This document shows positions 8,456-18,129 of a stretch of 64,000 nucleotides of DNA, piece after piece. The stretch is from positions 186,001 through 250,000 of the forward strand of contig NZ_JAJLQW010000003.1 of NCBI RefSeq assembly GCF_025548535.1, given 5' to 3'. Both the position numbers and the translations under genes were made by a program. The notes under the pieces were generated by a model. That model did no database searches, was not told where the DNA came from, and worked only from the letters and a program-made list of their open reading frames with translations. Numbering within the stretch: the stretch's first letter is position 1; each line of letters begins with the position of its first letter. The DNA comes from Undibacterium sp. Jales W-56 (GTDB taxonomy: Bacteria > Pseudomonadota > Gammaproteobacteria > Burkholderiales > Burkholderiaceae_D).

Positions 8456-9571
8456 ATGAAAAAAATCTCCGTCTACACCGGGTTTGACGAATTAATTCAA
8501 TCCAACCCGGAAATCCTGGATAAGCAGGACGATACCGATTTTTTCTTTACCCTTCCCTGGTTCAGCAATTTAGCGAAAACCGCGTCACCTGAAAACTATA
8601 GTGAACGCATCTATTCTCTCCAAAGGACGAATACCAGTGCGGCAAACTATGTCATATGCCCGATGTGGGCACACTATTCGAGCGTATTCGGATGGCCTGT
8701 TCGTCGCCTGCTTTCTATGGCAAGTTTTTATACCTCGCTATACCGGCCGTTCGCGACGAGTTCGCCACGTGAGATAACTCAGGACATACCCGATCTGATT
8801 GCCGCAATGACGATTGCAGAGTCGCGCTGGGATATCATCGATTTCCATCCTATGGACCCGGAGCATGCAAGTTTTAATGCAATCCGGTCAGCACTTAGTC
8901 AAGCGGGTATGGCAACGCAGGCCTATTTCTGCTTTGGTAATTGGTATCTCAAGGTGAATGGCAGATCGTTCGAAAATTATTTTGATGGGCTCCCATCCAA
9001 GTTAAAAAATACCCTTGCCAGAAAAACAAAACAGCTTGAAAAACAGCAGCAGCTCACCATCAAGATCATTCAAAAAGAAACTGATCTGGGGGAAGCGCTA
9101 AGTGCTTATGAGCAGGTATATCAGGCAAGCTGGAAAGCAGCAGAAGGTTTTCCAGCGTTTATTCCCGGATTGGTTACGAGCTGCGCGCAGCAGGGTTGCT
9201 TGCGTCTAGGTATTGCCTACATCAATCAACAAGCGGTAGCAGCACAAATATGGATCGTGCACAACAAAACTGCATCCATATATAAGCTTGCTTATGATGA
9301 ACGTTATGCGCAATTTTCGATCGGGTCCATTTTGACCGCTCGTGTAATGCAACATGTGATTGATATCGATCAAGTCACAGAGGTGGATTATCTGACTGGC
9401 GACGATGCATATAAACAAGACTGGATGTCCGACCGGCGTGAACGATGGGGAATCATGGCATTCAATTTGCGGACATGCGTGGGCTTACTTGCCGCAATCA
9501 GACATCTGGCCGGCCATTTTATCCAATCCAACATTCGGCTTATGAGAAATATATTTCGGTCTGGCAACTGA
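8456..9571 (+). CDS. GNAT/FemAB-like acyltransferase
   Basis: This 371-residue cytoplasmic protein resembles the BioF2-like acetyltransferase domain (GNAT fold, FemAB relatives). The second half has the typical pattern of a basic helix (LKNTLARKTKQLEKQ), a middle segment YQASWKAAEGFPAF, and GIAYINQQAVAAQIWIVHN followed by YKLAYDERYAQFSIGSIL. Such proteins may add an acyl or aminoacyl group to a sugar; the substrate cannot be read from sequence. It follows tviC by 43 bases, and a good ribosome binding site (GAAGAGGG) precedes the ATG. It differs from the XrtA-type FemAB protein at 21181. Confidence 0.75.
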   Translation: MKKISVYTGFDELIQSNPEILDKQDDTDFFFTLPWFSNLAKTASPENYSERIYSLQRTNTSAANYVICPMWAHYSSVFGWPVRRLLSMASFYTSLYRPFATSSPREITQDIPDLIAAMTIAESRWDIIDFHPMDPEHASFNAIRSALSQAGMATQAYFCFGNWYLKVNGRSFENYFDGLPSKLKNTLARKTKQLEKQQQLTIKIIQKETDLGEALSAYEQVYQASWKAAEGFPAFIPGLVTSCAQQGCLRLGIAYINQQAVAAQIWIVHNKTASIYKLAYDERYAQFSIGSILTARVMQHVIDIDQVTEVDYLTGDDAYKQDWMSDRRERWGIMAFNLRTCVGLLAAIRHLAGHFIQSNIRLMRNIFRSGN

Positions 9572-9786
9572 TTTCATCCCTTACTCAGATCATTGAATTT
9601 GATCTGTAATCGCATTAAAAAACACATCCGGCACCGATCTACAGGTATTTCAAGTAGCGCTATGGGAATCAATTCAAAAATGGTGTAAGCTCAAAAAAAT
9701 AATGACTTTTAAATAATAAAATAAATTTCGCGGATTCCACGCACATCTCGTCATGAGCAGCTTTCTGAATTAAAAGGGATAACAAC

Positions 9787-12570
9787 ATGTCGCACAAAAA
9801 CAGCAAACGTACATCCATCGCCATGCTCTCCGCATCAGCGGTTCTTTTGGCGAGCTTGGGGGCATGCAGCAAAACGCAAAGTACAGAAAAATTACTCGCT
9901 GAAGCAAAGCAATACCAGCAAAAAGGTGACAGCAAAGCGGCCATCATTCAATTGAAGAATGCGTTACAAAAAGATCCCGATAATAAAGATGCGCGCTTCT
10001 TGCTAGGATCAATTTATAACGAAACTGGCGACGCCGTCTCTGCTGAAAAAGAAATCCGCAAAGCGATCAGTCTTGGCGTCAATCAAAACTTAGTTGTGAT
10101 GGACCTGGCGAAGTCCTTGCTGGCACAAGGGCAATACCAAAAAGTACTGGACGAAACCGACAAAGATCCAAAATCCAAAACCGATGCAACGCTCCTGAGC
10201 TTACGAGGAAATGCCTATTTGGCCCTGGGTAAAACAACGGAAGCCAAGACTGCATTTGAACAGGCGCTCAAAGATAAAGAAAGTGATCCAGACGCCTTGA
10301 TAGGATTAGCAAAACAGGCATTTGCCAATAAAGATCTGGCTGGCGCCAATAGTTTTTCTGATCAAGCCGTCACAAAAAATCCTAAAAATACTGCTGCCTG
10401 GTTATTTAAAGGCGACCTGATGCGCGTGCAAGGTAAGCTTGATGAGGCATTGACTGCCTACGGTGAAACACTGAAACTTCAACCGGACAATATACAAGCT
10501 TTGTTAGTCAGAGCGAATCTGGAAATAAGTTTAAAGAAATTCGATGAGGCAAAGAAAGATATTGATGCCGCAAAAAAAATCGCGAGCGGCAACATATTGG
10601 TTAACTATACGCAAGCTTTGTTCGACTTTAGCCAAAACAAAAACACTGCGGCACAAGAATCCCTGCAACAAGTCATTCGGGTAGCACCAGACTATATGCC
10701 CGCCGTACTATTATCCGGTGCAGTTCAGTACGCTGCCGGCTCGACCAAACTGGCAGAACAAGATTTAAGGAAATACCTCAGCAAAGTACCGAATAGCGTC
10801 TATGCGCAAAAACTACTCGCGGCGATTTTACTGAAGAGCAATCAACCGAAAGAAGCTATTCCCATCATCGAAACTGCCTTGAAAATTACTCCGGAAGATA
10901 GTCAATTAATGGCGATGGCCGGTGAGTCGTACATGATGACCAGAGAATTCACTAAGGCCGCCGAGTATTTTGACAAGGCCAGCGCTTTAGCGCCGCAACA
11001 AAGCGACTACCATACCGCTCTGGGCATGAGCAAGCTAGGCCAGGGTGATGGCAGTCAGGCCATTGCAGAATTAGAAAAAGCCGTCAATCTTGATGAAAAA
11101 TCAGTCAAAGCCGGCGTTTTGTTGATCATGACGCACCTCAAACTCAAAGAATATGATAAAGCATTGGCTGCTGCAAAGGTGACCGAAAAAGAACAGCCTG
11201 AAAACCCACTAATACAAAATCTCAAGGGCGGTATTTATCTGAACAAAAAGGATATTCCAAACGCGCGCCTGAGTTTTGAGAAAGCCGTTTCCCTGCAAGC
11301 CAATTTCTTCCCTGCGATTGCCAATCTCGCCCGCCTGGATGTACTGGAGAAAAAGCCAGAAGCTGCAAAGAAACGCTTTGAAGCTGTCTTGGAAAAAGAT
11401 AAAAAATCGCTTCCTGCCATGACAGCATTAGCAAATCTGGCTGTTTCGAATGGAGATAATGAGGGCGGCAAGGTATGGCTGGAGCGCGCGAATACAGAGA
11501 GTCCAGACAATCTGTCAATTATCCAAATGCTGACAACGCAATATCTTCGCATGGGAGAAAACGCGAAAGCACTGACCTTCGTAAAAAAGGCGTCGGTAAC
11601 CAATCAAAAAAATCCTGATCTATTAAATCTTTTGGCGAAAATCCAGACAGTAACCGGGGATAAAGCGGCCGCATTGGATAGCTATACCAAACTCGCCGCT
11701 TTACTGCCAGAATCGCCGGCCGCACAATATCAAGTCGCCACTGCGTACATGACGATGGGTAATGAAACCGCCGCGCTTGAAGCACTGAAAAAAACCTTGC
11801 GCCTTGATGAAAAATTTCTCGATGCCCAATTGGCGATGGCAAGTCTGGATCTCAAAAATGGAAAATTCGACGAAGCCCTGACTATCGCTAAACAGCTTCA
11901 AAAGCAACAAGAAAAATCACCCGCAGGTTTTTTAATTGAAGGGGATACGCAACTCCTGCAGAAAAAACCATCCCTGGCAGTCAAATCCTATGAACAGGCA
12001 ATGAAGCTTAGCGCTAACGGCCCCATTTTAATCAAATTGCATAATGCCCTGATTGCCGACGCCAAAACGAAAGAAGCTGATGCCCGTATCGGGCAATGGC
12101 TCAAGGATCACCCGGATGACGGTGCGGTCCATTTGTATTGGGGAACCTATCAACTTAATACGCAAAAAAATCGTACGGCAGCGATTGAACAGTTCCAGCT
12201 CGTTTTGAAAAATGAGCCCAATAATATTCCTGCACTCAACAATATCGCCTGGGCCTATTCCGAGCAAAAAGATAAAAAAGCCATCGAATATGCTGAACGT
12301 GCCTACAAACTTTCCGGTGATAGCCCTGCCATCATGGACACGCTAGCCTGGATCTTACTGGATCAAGGCGATACTGCCCGTGCTTTACCTCTGCTTGAAA
12401 AAGCCAGCAATCTCCAGCCAGATGCACTTGAAATACGTTATCACTTCGCTGTCGCACTGGTAAAAACCGGCGACAAAGCGAAAGCCAGGAAAGAGTTGGA
12501 AAATATTACGACGCCGGGAAAAAGTTTTGCCAAACTAGACGAAGCTAAGACGCTTTTAAAACAACTCTAA
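9787..12570 (+). CDS. prsT: XrtA/PEP-CTERM system TPR lipoprotein PrsT
   Basis: A 927-residue TPR protein with a lipoprotein signal (lipobox LGAC, Cys27). Repeated 34-residue TPR units run from about residue 40 to the end, for example ALLVRANLEISLKKFDEAKK. Length and layout match PrsT, the large TPR lipoprotein found with PrsK and PrsR. It likely acts as a scaffold in the periplasm or at the outer membrane for polymer export or PEP-CTERM protein handling. A clear AAAAGGGA ribosome binding site precedes the ATG. It is a single gene, convergent with the export lipoprotein gene and ended by a shared terminator. Confidence 0.92.
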   Translation: MSHKNSKRTSIAMLSASAVLLASLGACSKTQSTEKLLAEAKQYQQKGDSKAAIIQLKNALQKDPDNKDARFLLGSIYNETGDAVSAEKEIRKAISLGVNQNLVVMDLAKSLLAQGQYQKVLDETDKDPKSKTDATLLSLRGNAYLALGKTTEAKTAFEQALKDKESDPDALIGLAKQAFANKDLAGANSFSDQAVTKNPKNTAAWLFKGDLMRVQGKLDEALTAYGETLKLQPDNIQALLVRANLEISLKKFDEAKKDIDAAKKIASGNILVNYTQALFDFSQNKNTAAQESLQQVIRVAPDYMPAVLLSGAVQYAAGSTKLAEQDLRKYLSKVPNSVYAQKLLAAILLKSNQPKEAIPIIETALKITPEDSQLMAMAGESYMMTREFTKAAEYFDKASALAPQQSDYHTALGMSKLGQGDGSQAIAELEKAVNLDEKSVKAGVLLIMTHLKLKEYDKALAAAKVTEKEQPENPLIQNLKGGIYLNKKDIPNARLSFEKAVSLQANFFPAIANLARLDVLEKKPEAAKKRFEAVLEKDKKSLPAMTALANLAVSNGDNEGGKVWLERANTESPDNLSIIQMLTTQYLRMGENAKALTFVKKASVTNQKNPDLLNLLAKIQTVTGDKAAALDSYTKLAALLPESPAAQYQVATAYMTMGNETAALEALKKTLRLDEKFLDAQLAMASLDLKNGKFDEALTIAKQLQKQQEKSPAGFLIEGDTQLLQKKPSLAVKSYEQAMKLSANGPILIKLHNALIADAKTKEADARIGQWLKDHPDDGAVHLYWGTYQLNTQKNRTAAIEQFQLVLKNEPNNIPALNNIAWAYSEQKDKKAIEYAERAYKLSGDSPAIMDTLAWILLDQGDTARALPLLEKASNLQPDALEIRYHFAVALVKTGDKAKARKELENITTPGKSFAKLDEAKTLLKQL

Positions 12571-12576
12571 GTATTC

Positions 12577-12610
12577 GTATGGTGTCGGGTAAATCAGCTC
12601 GACGCCATAC
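12577..12610. repeat. Inverted repeat after prsT
   Basis: GTATGGTGTCG (12577-12587) pairs with CGACGCCATAC (12600-12610), with one G-U pair and a 12-base loop. It lacks a T-run and sits 6 bases after the prsT stop. It may protect the 3' end or assist termination. Confidence 0.5.
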
Positions 12611-12828
12611 TGATCCCTATCTTATCTGCGTATTGATCTCTATCGAGTAACTCAGTAAATAACTCGCGTCGCTTCTATTCTTAGCCTTCCCCATCGCGTT
12701 TCCTGATACTGGTTATTAATGATAGGAGTCACGCAACGATAGGTCTGCGACGTATTGACCAGCAATAACGGCACTACAATCAAGTTAAAAGACAAAGCTT
12801 GACGCGATGCGACAAGCTCAGCTACAAC

Positions 12829-12856
12829 AAAAAGCCACTTCAATGAAGTGGCTTTT
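12829..12856. terminator. Bidirectional rho-independent terminator
   Basis: AAAAAGCCACTTC (12829-12841) pairs with GAAGTGGCTTTTT (12844-12856). The A-run on one side and T-run on the other allow it to serve both converging genes, prsT and the export lipoprotein gene. The rest of the 304-base gap holds the hairpin at 12577 and nothing else recognised. Confidence 0.9.
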
Positions 12857-12874
12857 TGATTTATTTGCGCAGAC

Positions 12875-13507
12875 TTAGAAGAAGCTTTGCGGGATCACCA
12901 GAACATCGCCGGGGCGAACTGGAACGTTCGCAGAAATATCGCCGTCCTTTATCAGATCATTCAGACGTACGTTCAGCGTCTGCTGCTTACCGTCGACAGT
13001 ACGGATAATATTCGCCTTATTACCCGACGCAAATTCGGTAATGCCGCCCACCGCAATCACCACATCCATTAATGACATTCCTTTGCGATATGCCAGCGCC
13101 TGCGGTTTTGCTGCTTGTCCTATAACCCGAATCTGTTCGCTGTAGGGACCTGAGAATGCGGTCACGATAACAGTAACGACCGGTTGTTGAATGAATTTAG
13201 CCAAAGCCTTTTCAATATCTCGCGCCAATTCAGTCGAGGTTTTGCCGATGGCGACGACATCTTCAACCAGAGGTGTCGTAATTTTGCCATCGGGACGAAC
13301 CGATACCACCATGGAGACTTCCGGATTGCGCCATACGATCACATTGACTGAGTCACCGGCACCGATAAGGTAATCATGATTAGGAGCCTGAGATTCGGCC
13401 GTCGGCGCCGGCGTGAGATTCGTCGCGCAACCGCTGATGATCAATACGAACAATGTCGCTGAAATACACGAAAGCCATCTTGAAATTTTTGTCTGGAGCT
13501 TGTTCAC
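12875..13507 (-). CDS. Polysaccharide export outer-membrane lipoprotein (Wza/EpsE-like)
   Basis: A 210-residue export protein of the short EpsE type rather than full-length Wza (about 380 residues). It has a lipoprotein signal with lipobox ISGC (Cys27). A polysaccharide export (Poly_export) domain begins at YLIGAGDSVNVIVWRNPE, and a SLBB-type segment follows (IRVIGQAAKPQALAYRKG). It should form the outer-membrane channel for the polymer together with the chain-length protein. It is the only minus-strand gene in the left half and is divergent from the chain-length gene. In related loci these two usually run in the same direction, so a local inversion is likely. Confidence 0.9.
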   Translation of the reverse strand: MNKLQTKISRWLSCISATLFVLIISGCATNLTPAPTAESQAPNHDYLIGAGDSVNVIVWRNPEVSMVVSVRPDGKITTPLVEDVVAIGKTSTELARDIEKALAKFIQQPVVTVIVTAFSGPYSEQIRVIGQAAKPQALAYRKGMSLMDVVIAVGGITEFASGNKANIIRTVDGKQQTLNVRLNDLIKDGDISANVPVRPGDVLVIPQSFF

Positions 13508-13621
13508 GTGAGTCCCCTATGTGAGATGGTTGAATGTCTTCTCACTGCAATCAGCATTCAACAGAAGTTAACATGAAAGCACGATATTACCACCATCGAA
13601 TCATAAAACAAGCTGATTTTA

Positions 13622-13636
13622 TTGTTTTTTTTACAT
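13622..13636 (+). repeat. 15-bp direct repeat, unit 1
   Basis: TTGTTTTTTTTACAT, identical to 13893-13907. Its TTTACA end resembles the right half of the PEP-CTERM box at 33749, but the TGTCG half is absent. Confidence 0.5.
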
Positions 13637-13892
13637 AATTATTTTTACATACTTTTCAACAATCACCTTGCTTGGGAAAGTATAGTACAGACAACGATGA
13701 CAGAACGACTTTTGGCTGATTTTCTGCGTAATTCCAGTTCATTTCCTGGAATAAATTTTATTCCCCAATGGAAATTAATTGTTTTAAATCATACACTTAT
13801 TTCTTGCAATTCGATAATTTTGCTGATTTCCTCTCTGTACCCGAATATGATGAAAAAGTATCGCTGAAAAGCTTGGGAAACTTCGAATTTAC

Positions 13893-13907
13893 TTGTTTTT
13901 TTTACAT
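13893..13907 (+). repeat. 15-bp direct repeat, unit 2
   Basis: TTGTTTTTTTTACAT, identical to 13622-13636, about 110 bases upstream of the chain-length gene. Confidence 0.5.
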
Positions 13908-14019
13908 TTACATAATACTATGATTCACAAAATATACGTCCCTTTCCAAAGGATAAGCTGGTAAGTTAGTCATATTGCGAATTACCACTAAAATCACCAC
14001 ATATGGAGAAGTCAACAAG

Positions 14020-15546
14020 ATGGAGGAGCTGTTAACGCAGTTGCAATCCCTGCTAAGGGGGGGATGGAAATATCGCTGGTATGCGGTCATGATCGCATGG
14101 CTGGTTTCGGTATTGGGATTTGCCGTCGTCTATACACTGCCTGACAATTATCAATCCTCGGCACGCGTATTTGTCGATACCCAGAGCATGTTGAAACCTT
14201 TGCTGGCTGGCATGACCAGCGTACCTAACGTCGAGCAGCAAGTTTCCATCATGAGCCGGACGCTGTTAAGCCGGCCAAATGTCGAACGCGTAATGCGTAT
14301 GGTCGACCTCGACATCAAGGCAAACACGGGCAAAGACCGTGAATTGCTGATCGAAAATTTAATCTCAAAAATTAAAATTGGCGGCACCGTACAAAACGAT
14401 ATTTACACTATTACCTATAACGACGAGAGTCCCAAGCTGGCGAAAGATGTAGTCCAGGCGTTGCTGACCATTTTTGTCGAGGGTAGCTTCGGTGATAAAA
14501 AACAAGACTCCACAAAGGCGGTCGTGTTCATCGATGGGCAGATCAAGATTTACGAAGAAAAACTGATCGCTGCAGAGAATGCGCTGAAAGAATTCAAGCT
14601 TAAAAATATGAATTTATTGCCGCGCCAGGGTAGCGATTCAGGAACAAAATTATCCGAAATGACCGAGAGCCTGAATCAGGCGAGATTAGAGTTAGTTGAA
14701 TCTGAGCAGGCAAGAGACGCGATCAAACGACAAATTGCCAGTACTGAAAATTCAATGAAACCTGACCAGGCGACGGCAACAGTCTCCAATCCGGAAATTG
14801 ACTCACGGATTCAAACTCTGAACAAGAATCTGGATGCATTGCGCTTGCAATTCACGGATCAGCATCCCGACATCGTTTCGACGAAAAGACTGATCGCTCA
14901 GCTTGAAGCAAAAAAGAATGAAGAGGCGAAAGTCCGCAAACCTGAATCTGAAATGGTGGCGGCAAATCCTCTCCTGCAACAATTAAAAATTTCCTTGTCA
15001 GCCGCAGAAGCTCGCGTCGCATCAATGCGCGCACGGGTCGATGAATATGCCAACCGCAGTTCAAAATTGAAGACGCTGAGTATTGCAGCGCCGGAGATAG
15101 AATCCCAGTTATCTCAGTTGAATCGCGACTACCAGATTAACAAAGAAAATTATGAAAAATTAGTCGCCAGCCGCGAATCTGCAAAATTATCCGGCGATCT
15201 GAGCACCACCACAGAAATGATGACGTTCAGGGTAGTCGATCCGCCAACAGCGCCGCTGACACCGGTAGGTCCGCATCGCATACGCTTGTTCTCTCTGGTA
15301 TTTGCAGCGGCAATCGCGATGGGTTTGGCCGGTGCTGTATTGATGAGTAAAATTCGCCCAACCTTCCTGACCCATATCGATCTGCTTGAAATTACCGGAC
15401 TACCGATCCTCGGCACCGTATCAATGAACTGGACTGAAAGTGAAAAAAGACGTCAAAAACAAAGTTTGTATGGCTTCGCAGCTTCTTCCTTTGTATTGCT
15501 GGTGTTTTACGCCGGAGTGATGTCCTTCATGTATATCAAGCAATAG
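14020..15546 (+). CDS. XrtA-associated chain-length determinant (Wzz-like)
   Basis: A 508-residue inner-membrane co-polymerase that controls chain length and spans the periplasm toward the export channel. A Wzz domain with a transmembrane helix near residues 25-42 comes first. A long periplasmic coiled-coil region follows (for example LTEXSLNQ-type heptads around residues 200-310), then a segment rich in prolines before the second helix (LFSLVFAAAIAMGLAGAVL), and a further helix at the C-terminus. The start at 14020 has a GGAGA ribosome binding site, while the longer frame from 13975 does not. The tyrosine kinase domain is a separate downstream protein. Confidence 0.9.
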   Translation: MEELLTQLQSLLRGGWKYRWYAVMIAWLVSVLGFAVVYTLPDNYQSSARVFVDTQSMLKPLLAGMTSVPNVEQQVSIMSRTLLSRPNVERVMRMVDLDIKANTGKDRELLIENLISKIKIGGTVQNDIYTITYNDESPKLAKDVVQALLTIFVEGSFGDKKQDSTKAVVFIDGQIKIYEEKLIAAENALKEFKLKNMNLLPRQGSDSGTKLSEMTESLNQARLELVESEQARDAIKRQIASTENSMKPDQATATVSNPEIDSRIQTLNKNLDALRLQFTDQHPDIVSTKRLIAQLEAKKNEEAKVRKPESEMVAANPLLQQLKISLSAAEARVASMRARVDEYANRSSKLKTLSIAAPEIESQLSQLNRDYQINKENYEKLVASRESAKLSGDLSTTTEMMTFRVVDPPTAPLTPVGPHRIRLFSLVFAAAIAMGLAGAVLMSKIRPTFLTHIDLLEITGLPILGTVSMNWTESEKRRQKQSLYGFAASSFVLLVFYAGVMSFMYIKQ

Positions 15547-15616
15547 AATTAATTAACATAAAAAAATATTTGTTGATCGTCTGGCAGTCGGACATACGAA
15601 TCTACCTGGAGTTAGC

Positions 15617-16561
15617 GTGAGCATTATTGAAAAAGCGGTTGGCAGACTAGAGCAGGGCAAAGGCATTGCAACGCACTCCGCAGAAGTCAGCGCAGAGCCT
15701 GCAATTCCACCAGTCATCGTTGCGCCAGTTGCGCCTATAGTGGCGCAAGAATTAGCTCCTAAACTTGCACCTGTCGCAGCACCTGCACCATCGGTCACAG
15801 CGGAAATCCCAGGAAAAAATAGCCAACGCAAAGTAGAAATTGACATTGCCCAACTACATCGCCTGGGTATGGTGACGCCGGATGCAGAGCGCACCGCCAT
15901 CGCAGAAGAATTCCGCTTGATAAAACGCCCTTTGATTGAGAAAGCCTTCAATCAGAAAAAAGGACCGCTGCACCACGGCAATCTGATCATGGTAACCAGC
16001 TCATTACCTGGTGAAGGTAAAACCTTTTGCGCCGTTAACCTCGCGATCAGCATAGCGATGGAGCTGGATCACACCGTGCTCTTAGTTGACGCCGATGTTG
16101 CCCGTCCGTCGGTACCGCGATATCTGAATCTCATGCCAGAAGGTACCAACTCTGAAATTGGCCTGATGGACGTATTGCTGGACGATAAGCTCGACCTGGC
16201 AGATGCCATGCTAAGGACGAACATCGATACCTTGACCCTGTTGCGTGCCGGCAGTAGTCACAAGCGTGCCACTGAATTATTGGCTAGCCAGAGTATGAGC
16301 AGCCTGTTGAGCGAAATTGCGAACCGCTACCCCGATCGCCTTGTGATTTTTGATTCCCCGCCGCTACTCTTGACCACGGAAGCCAGGGTCCTGGCGAATC
16401 AAATGGGACAAATCATTTTAGTTGTCGAAGCTGAAGCGACGACGCAACATGCCGTCAAAGAAGTCTTGCGCCAGCTAAAATCAAAAGCCAATGTCAATTT
16501 AATTTATAACAAAGCTAGAGCATTCTCAAACGGGGATTACTATGGCAATTATTACGGCTAA
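15617..16561 (+). CDS. XrtA-associated tyrosine autokinase (CpsD/Wze-like)
   Basis: A 314-residue BY-kinase. The Walker A motif is SSLPGEGKTFCAVNLA, the Walker A' region is VLLVDADVARPS, and Walker B is LVIFDSPP. The C-terminus is the tyrosine cluster YYGNYYG, the site of autophosphorylation in this family. A proline/alanine-rich linker fills residues 25-65. It partners with the chain-length protein encoded upstream to control polymerisation and export. The start codon is GTG with a GGAG site upstream. Its last 20 bases overlap the next gene. Confidence 0.92.
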   Translation: MSIIEKAVGRLEQGKGIATHSAEVSAEPAIPPVIVAPVAPIVAQELAPKLAPVAAPAPSVTAEIPGKNSQRKVEIDIAQLHRLGMVTPDAERTAIAEEFRLIKRPLIEKAFNQKKGPLHHGNLIMVTSSLPGEGKTFCAVNLAISIAMELDHTVLLVDADVARPSVPRYLNLMPEGTNSEIGLMDVLLDDKLDLADAMLRTNIDTLTLLRAGSSHKRATELLASQSMSSLLSEIANRYPDRLVIFDSPPLLLTTEARVLANQMGQIILVVEAEATTQHAVKEVLRQLKSKANVNLIYNKARAFSNGDYYGNYYG

Positions 16562-18113
16562 AAAAATGCGGCGCTGGCAGGCAAACTCTCTCACGCTAGG
16601 ATTGACATCGATCATTCCTTTGCTGGGTATCGGCGCAACCGTCAGCGTGTCAGCAGCGGAATGGAAAGTAACGCCGACAATCAATGTGAGCGAGAGCTAT
16701 ACCGATAATATCAGACTGACGCAAAACGCTGAAAGCTCTTACATCACCCAAGTAGCTCCCGGGATCAATCTCACGGCGACAGGCGCGCAATTACGCTTCC
16801 GTGCCGACTATGTCATGCAAAACCTGCGTTATTCGAGCAATCATAATGGTTTTAAAACCAGTCATTTACTGAATGCCAGCGCCAATAGCGAGTTAGTCAA
16901 AGAGCTTTTTTTTTTAGACGGCAGCGCGAATATTAGTCAACAAAATTTAAATCCGTTCACGGACCAGCCAACCAACAACTTGAACCTATCCAATAACAGA
17001 ACCGAAGTCAGAACTTACAGCGTATCGCCGTATTTCCGAAAAAATTTCTCACCTGAATTTACAGCTGAATTGCGTTATACGCGCGACTCAGTAAAAACCA
17101 GTACCAAGAACGTATTTGACAGTACTGGAGATAGAATTTTATTCGACCTCAAGAGCGGCTCGACTTATAAGACAATCAGTTGGGGACTTCAATTCGTTGA
17201 TCAAAAAATTCATTATCCTAACCAGGCCGACGTTGAGCTTCAAACATCAACCCTCAATGGCAGCTATGCTGTTTCGCCTCTATTTAGCCTTACTGCAACG
17301 ACCGGTTATGAGAACAATACCTACGTCTCAATAGGTGAAAAGCCCTCCGGCACATTTTGGACTGGCGGATTTTCATGGACGCCGACGGAAAGAACACGCT
17401 TTGCATTCAGTGCAGGTAAGCGCTTCTATGGCTCTACGTATTCTGCACTGATCAACGAACGCGCGCGCGCCAGTGTCTGGAGCCTCGGCTACAACGAAGA
17501 TATCACGACTACTCGCGGGCAATACCTGATTCCGGCAACCACCAGCACTTCTGCCTTTTTGAATCAATTGTGGAAAGCCAGCGTTCCGGACAGCAACACC
17601 CGACAACAACTGGTCGATAATTTTATTCGCGATACGAATTTACCTTCGGCACTCGCGCAGCCGTTTAATACCGTCACCAATAGAGTTTTTCTGCAAAAAA
17701 ATCTGCAAGCCTCCGTTGCCTTTACTGGTGCGCAAAATACTGTCCTGCTAAATGCATTTAACGTCAAGAGAGAAGCGCAATCAGCAAGCCAGGCCGATAT
17801 TCTGCTGTTAGGTATTTCCAATCCGGCTTTGCTGGAAAAAATCAGACAGACTGGCGTCAATGCCCTGTGGAATTGGCAATTGTCTCCGAGAACCAGTGCC
17901 AACATCAGCACAGCTTATACCCAGACAGCCTCGGCCAACACAGGGATCAAAGACAACACCAAGACGGCGAGAGCATCGGTCTCGCGCCAATTACAAAGCA
18001 AATTAAGAGCAACGGTTGAAGTGCGGCGAGTAGAGAAAAAATCCAATCTCGCCAATGGCACTGGCAATTTTAATGAAAATGCCATCACGCTATTCTTGTT
18101 GCTAGGGTTCTAG
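16542..18113 (+). CDS. PEP-CTERM system outer-membrane beta-barrel protein
   Basis: A 523-residue protein with a signal peptide ending near VSAAEW. Alternating, aromatic-rich strands run to the terminal phenylalanine (LFLLLGF), the outer-membrane barrel signature. It begins with VTPTINVSESYTDNI, typical of the XrtA-associated barrel family (TIGR03016 type). It probably works as the outer-membrane exit port or an accessory pore for the polymer. Its start overlaps the kinase gene by 20 bases, suggesting translational coupling. The exact transport role is inferred from gene order. Confidence 0.85.
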   Translation: MAIITAKKMRRWQANSLTLGLTSIIPLLGIGATVSVSAAEWKVTPTINVSESYTDNIRLTQNAESSYITQVAPGINLTATGAQLRFRADYVMQNLRYSSNHNGFKTSHLLNASANSELVKELFFLDGSANISQQNLNPFTDQPTNNLNLSNNRTEVRTYSVSPYFRKNFSPEFTAELRYTRDSVKTSTKNVFDSTGDRILFDLKSGSTYKTISWGLQFVDQKIHYPNQADVELQTSTLNGSYAVSPLFSLTATTGYENNTYVSIGEKPSGTFWTGGFSWTPTERTRFAFSAGKRFYGSTYSALINERARASVWSLGYNEDITTTRGQYLIPATTSTSAFLNQLWKASVPDSNTRQQLVDNFIRDTNLPSALAQPFNTVTNRVFLQKNLQASVAFTGAQNTVLLNAFNVKREAQSASQADILLLGISNPALLEKIRQTGVNALWNWQLSPRTSANISTAYTQTASANTGIKDNTKTARASVSRQLQSKLRATVEVRRVEKKSNLANGTGNFNENAITLFLLLGF

Positions 18114-18129
18114 CGGAGTTCATGAAAAG

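Larger units (their letters stand above)
13508..14019. other. AT-rich divergent promoter region
   Basis: This 512-base gap separates the export lipoprotein gene (left) from the 14020 operon (right) and must hold both promoters. It is much richer in A and T than its surroundings. An exact 15-bp direct repeat, TTGTTTTTTTTACAT, occurs at 13622-13636 and 13893-13907. No -24/-12 promoter was found. Open frames here have poor composition and are not called as genes. Confidence 0.6.

Noticed and set aside
13622..13867. Plus-strand frame of 81 residues in the divergent gap
   Set aside because: Composition follows the AT-rich background, there is no ribosome binding site, and it overlaps a probable promoter region.
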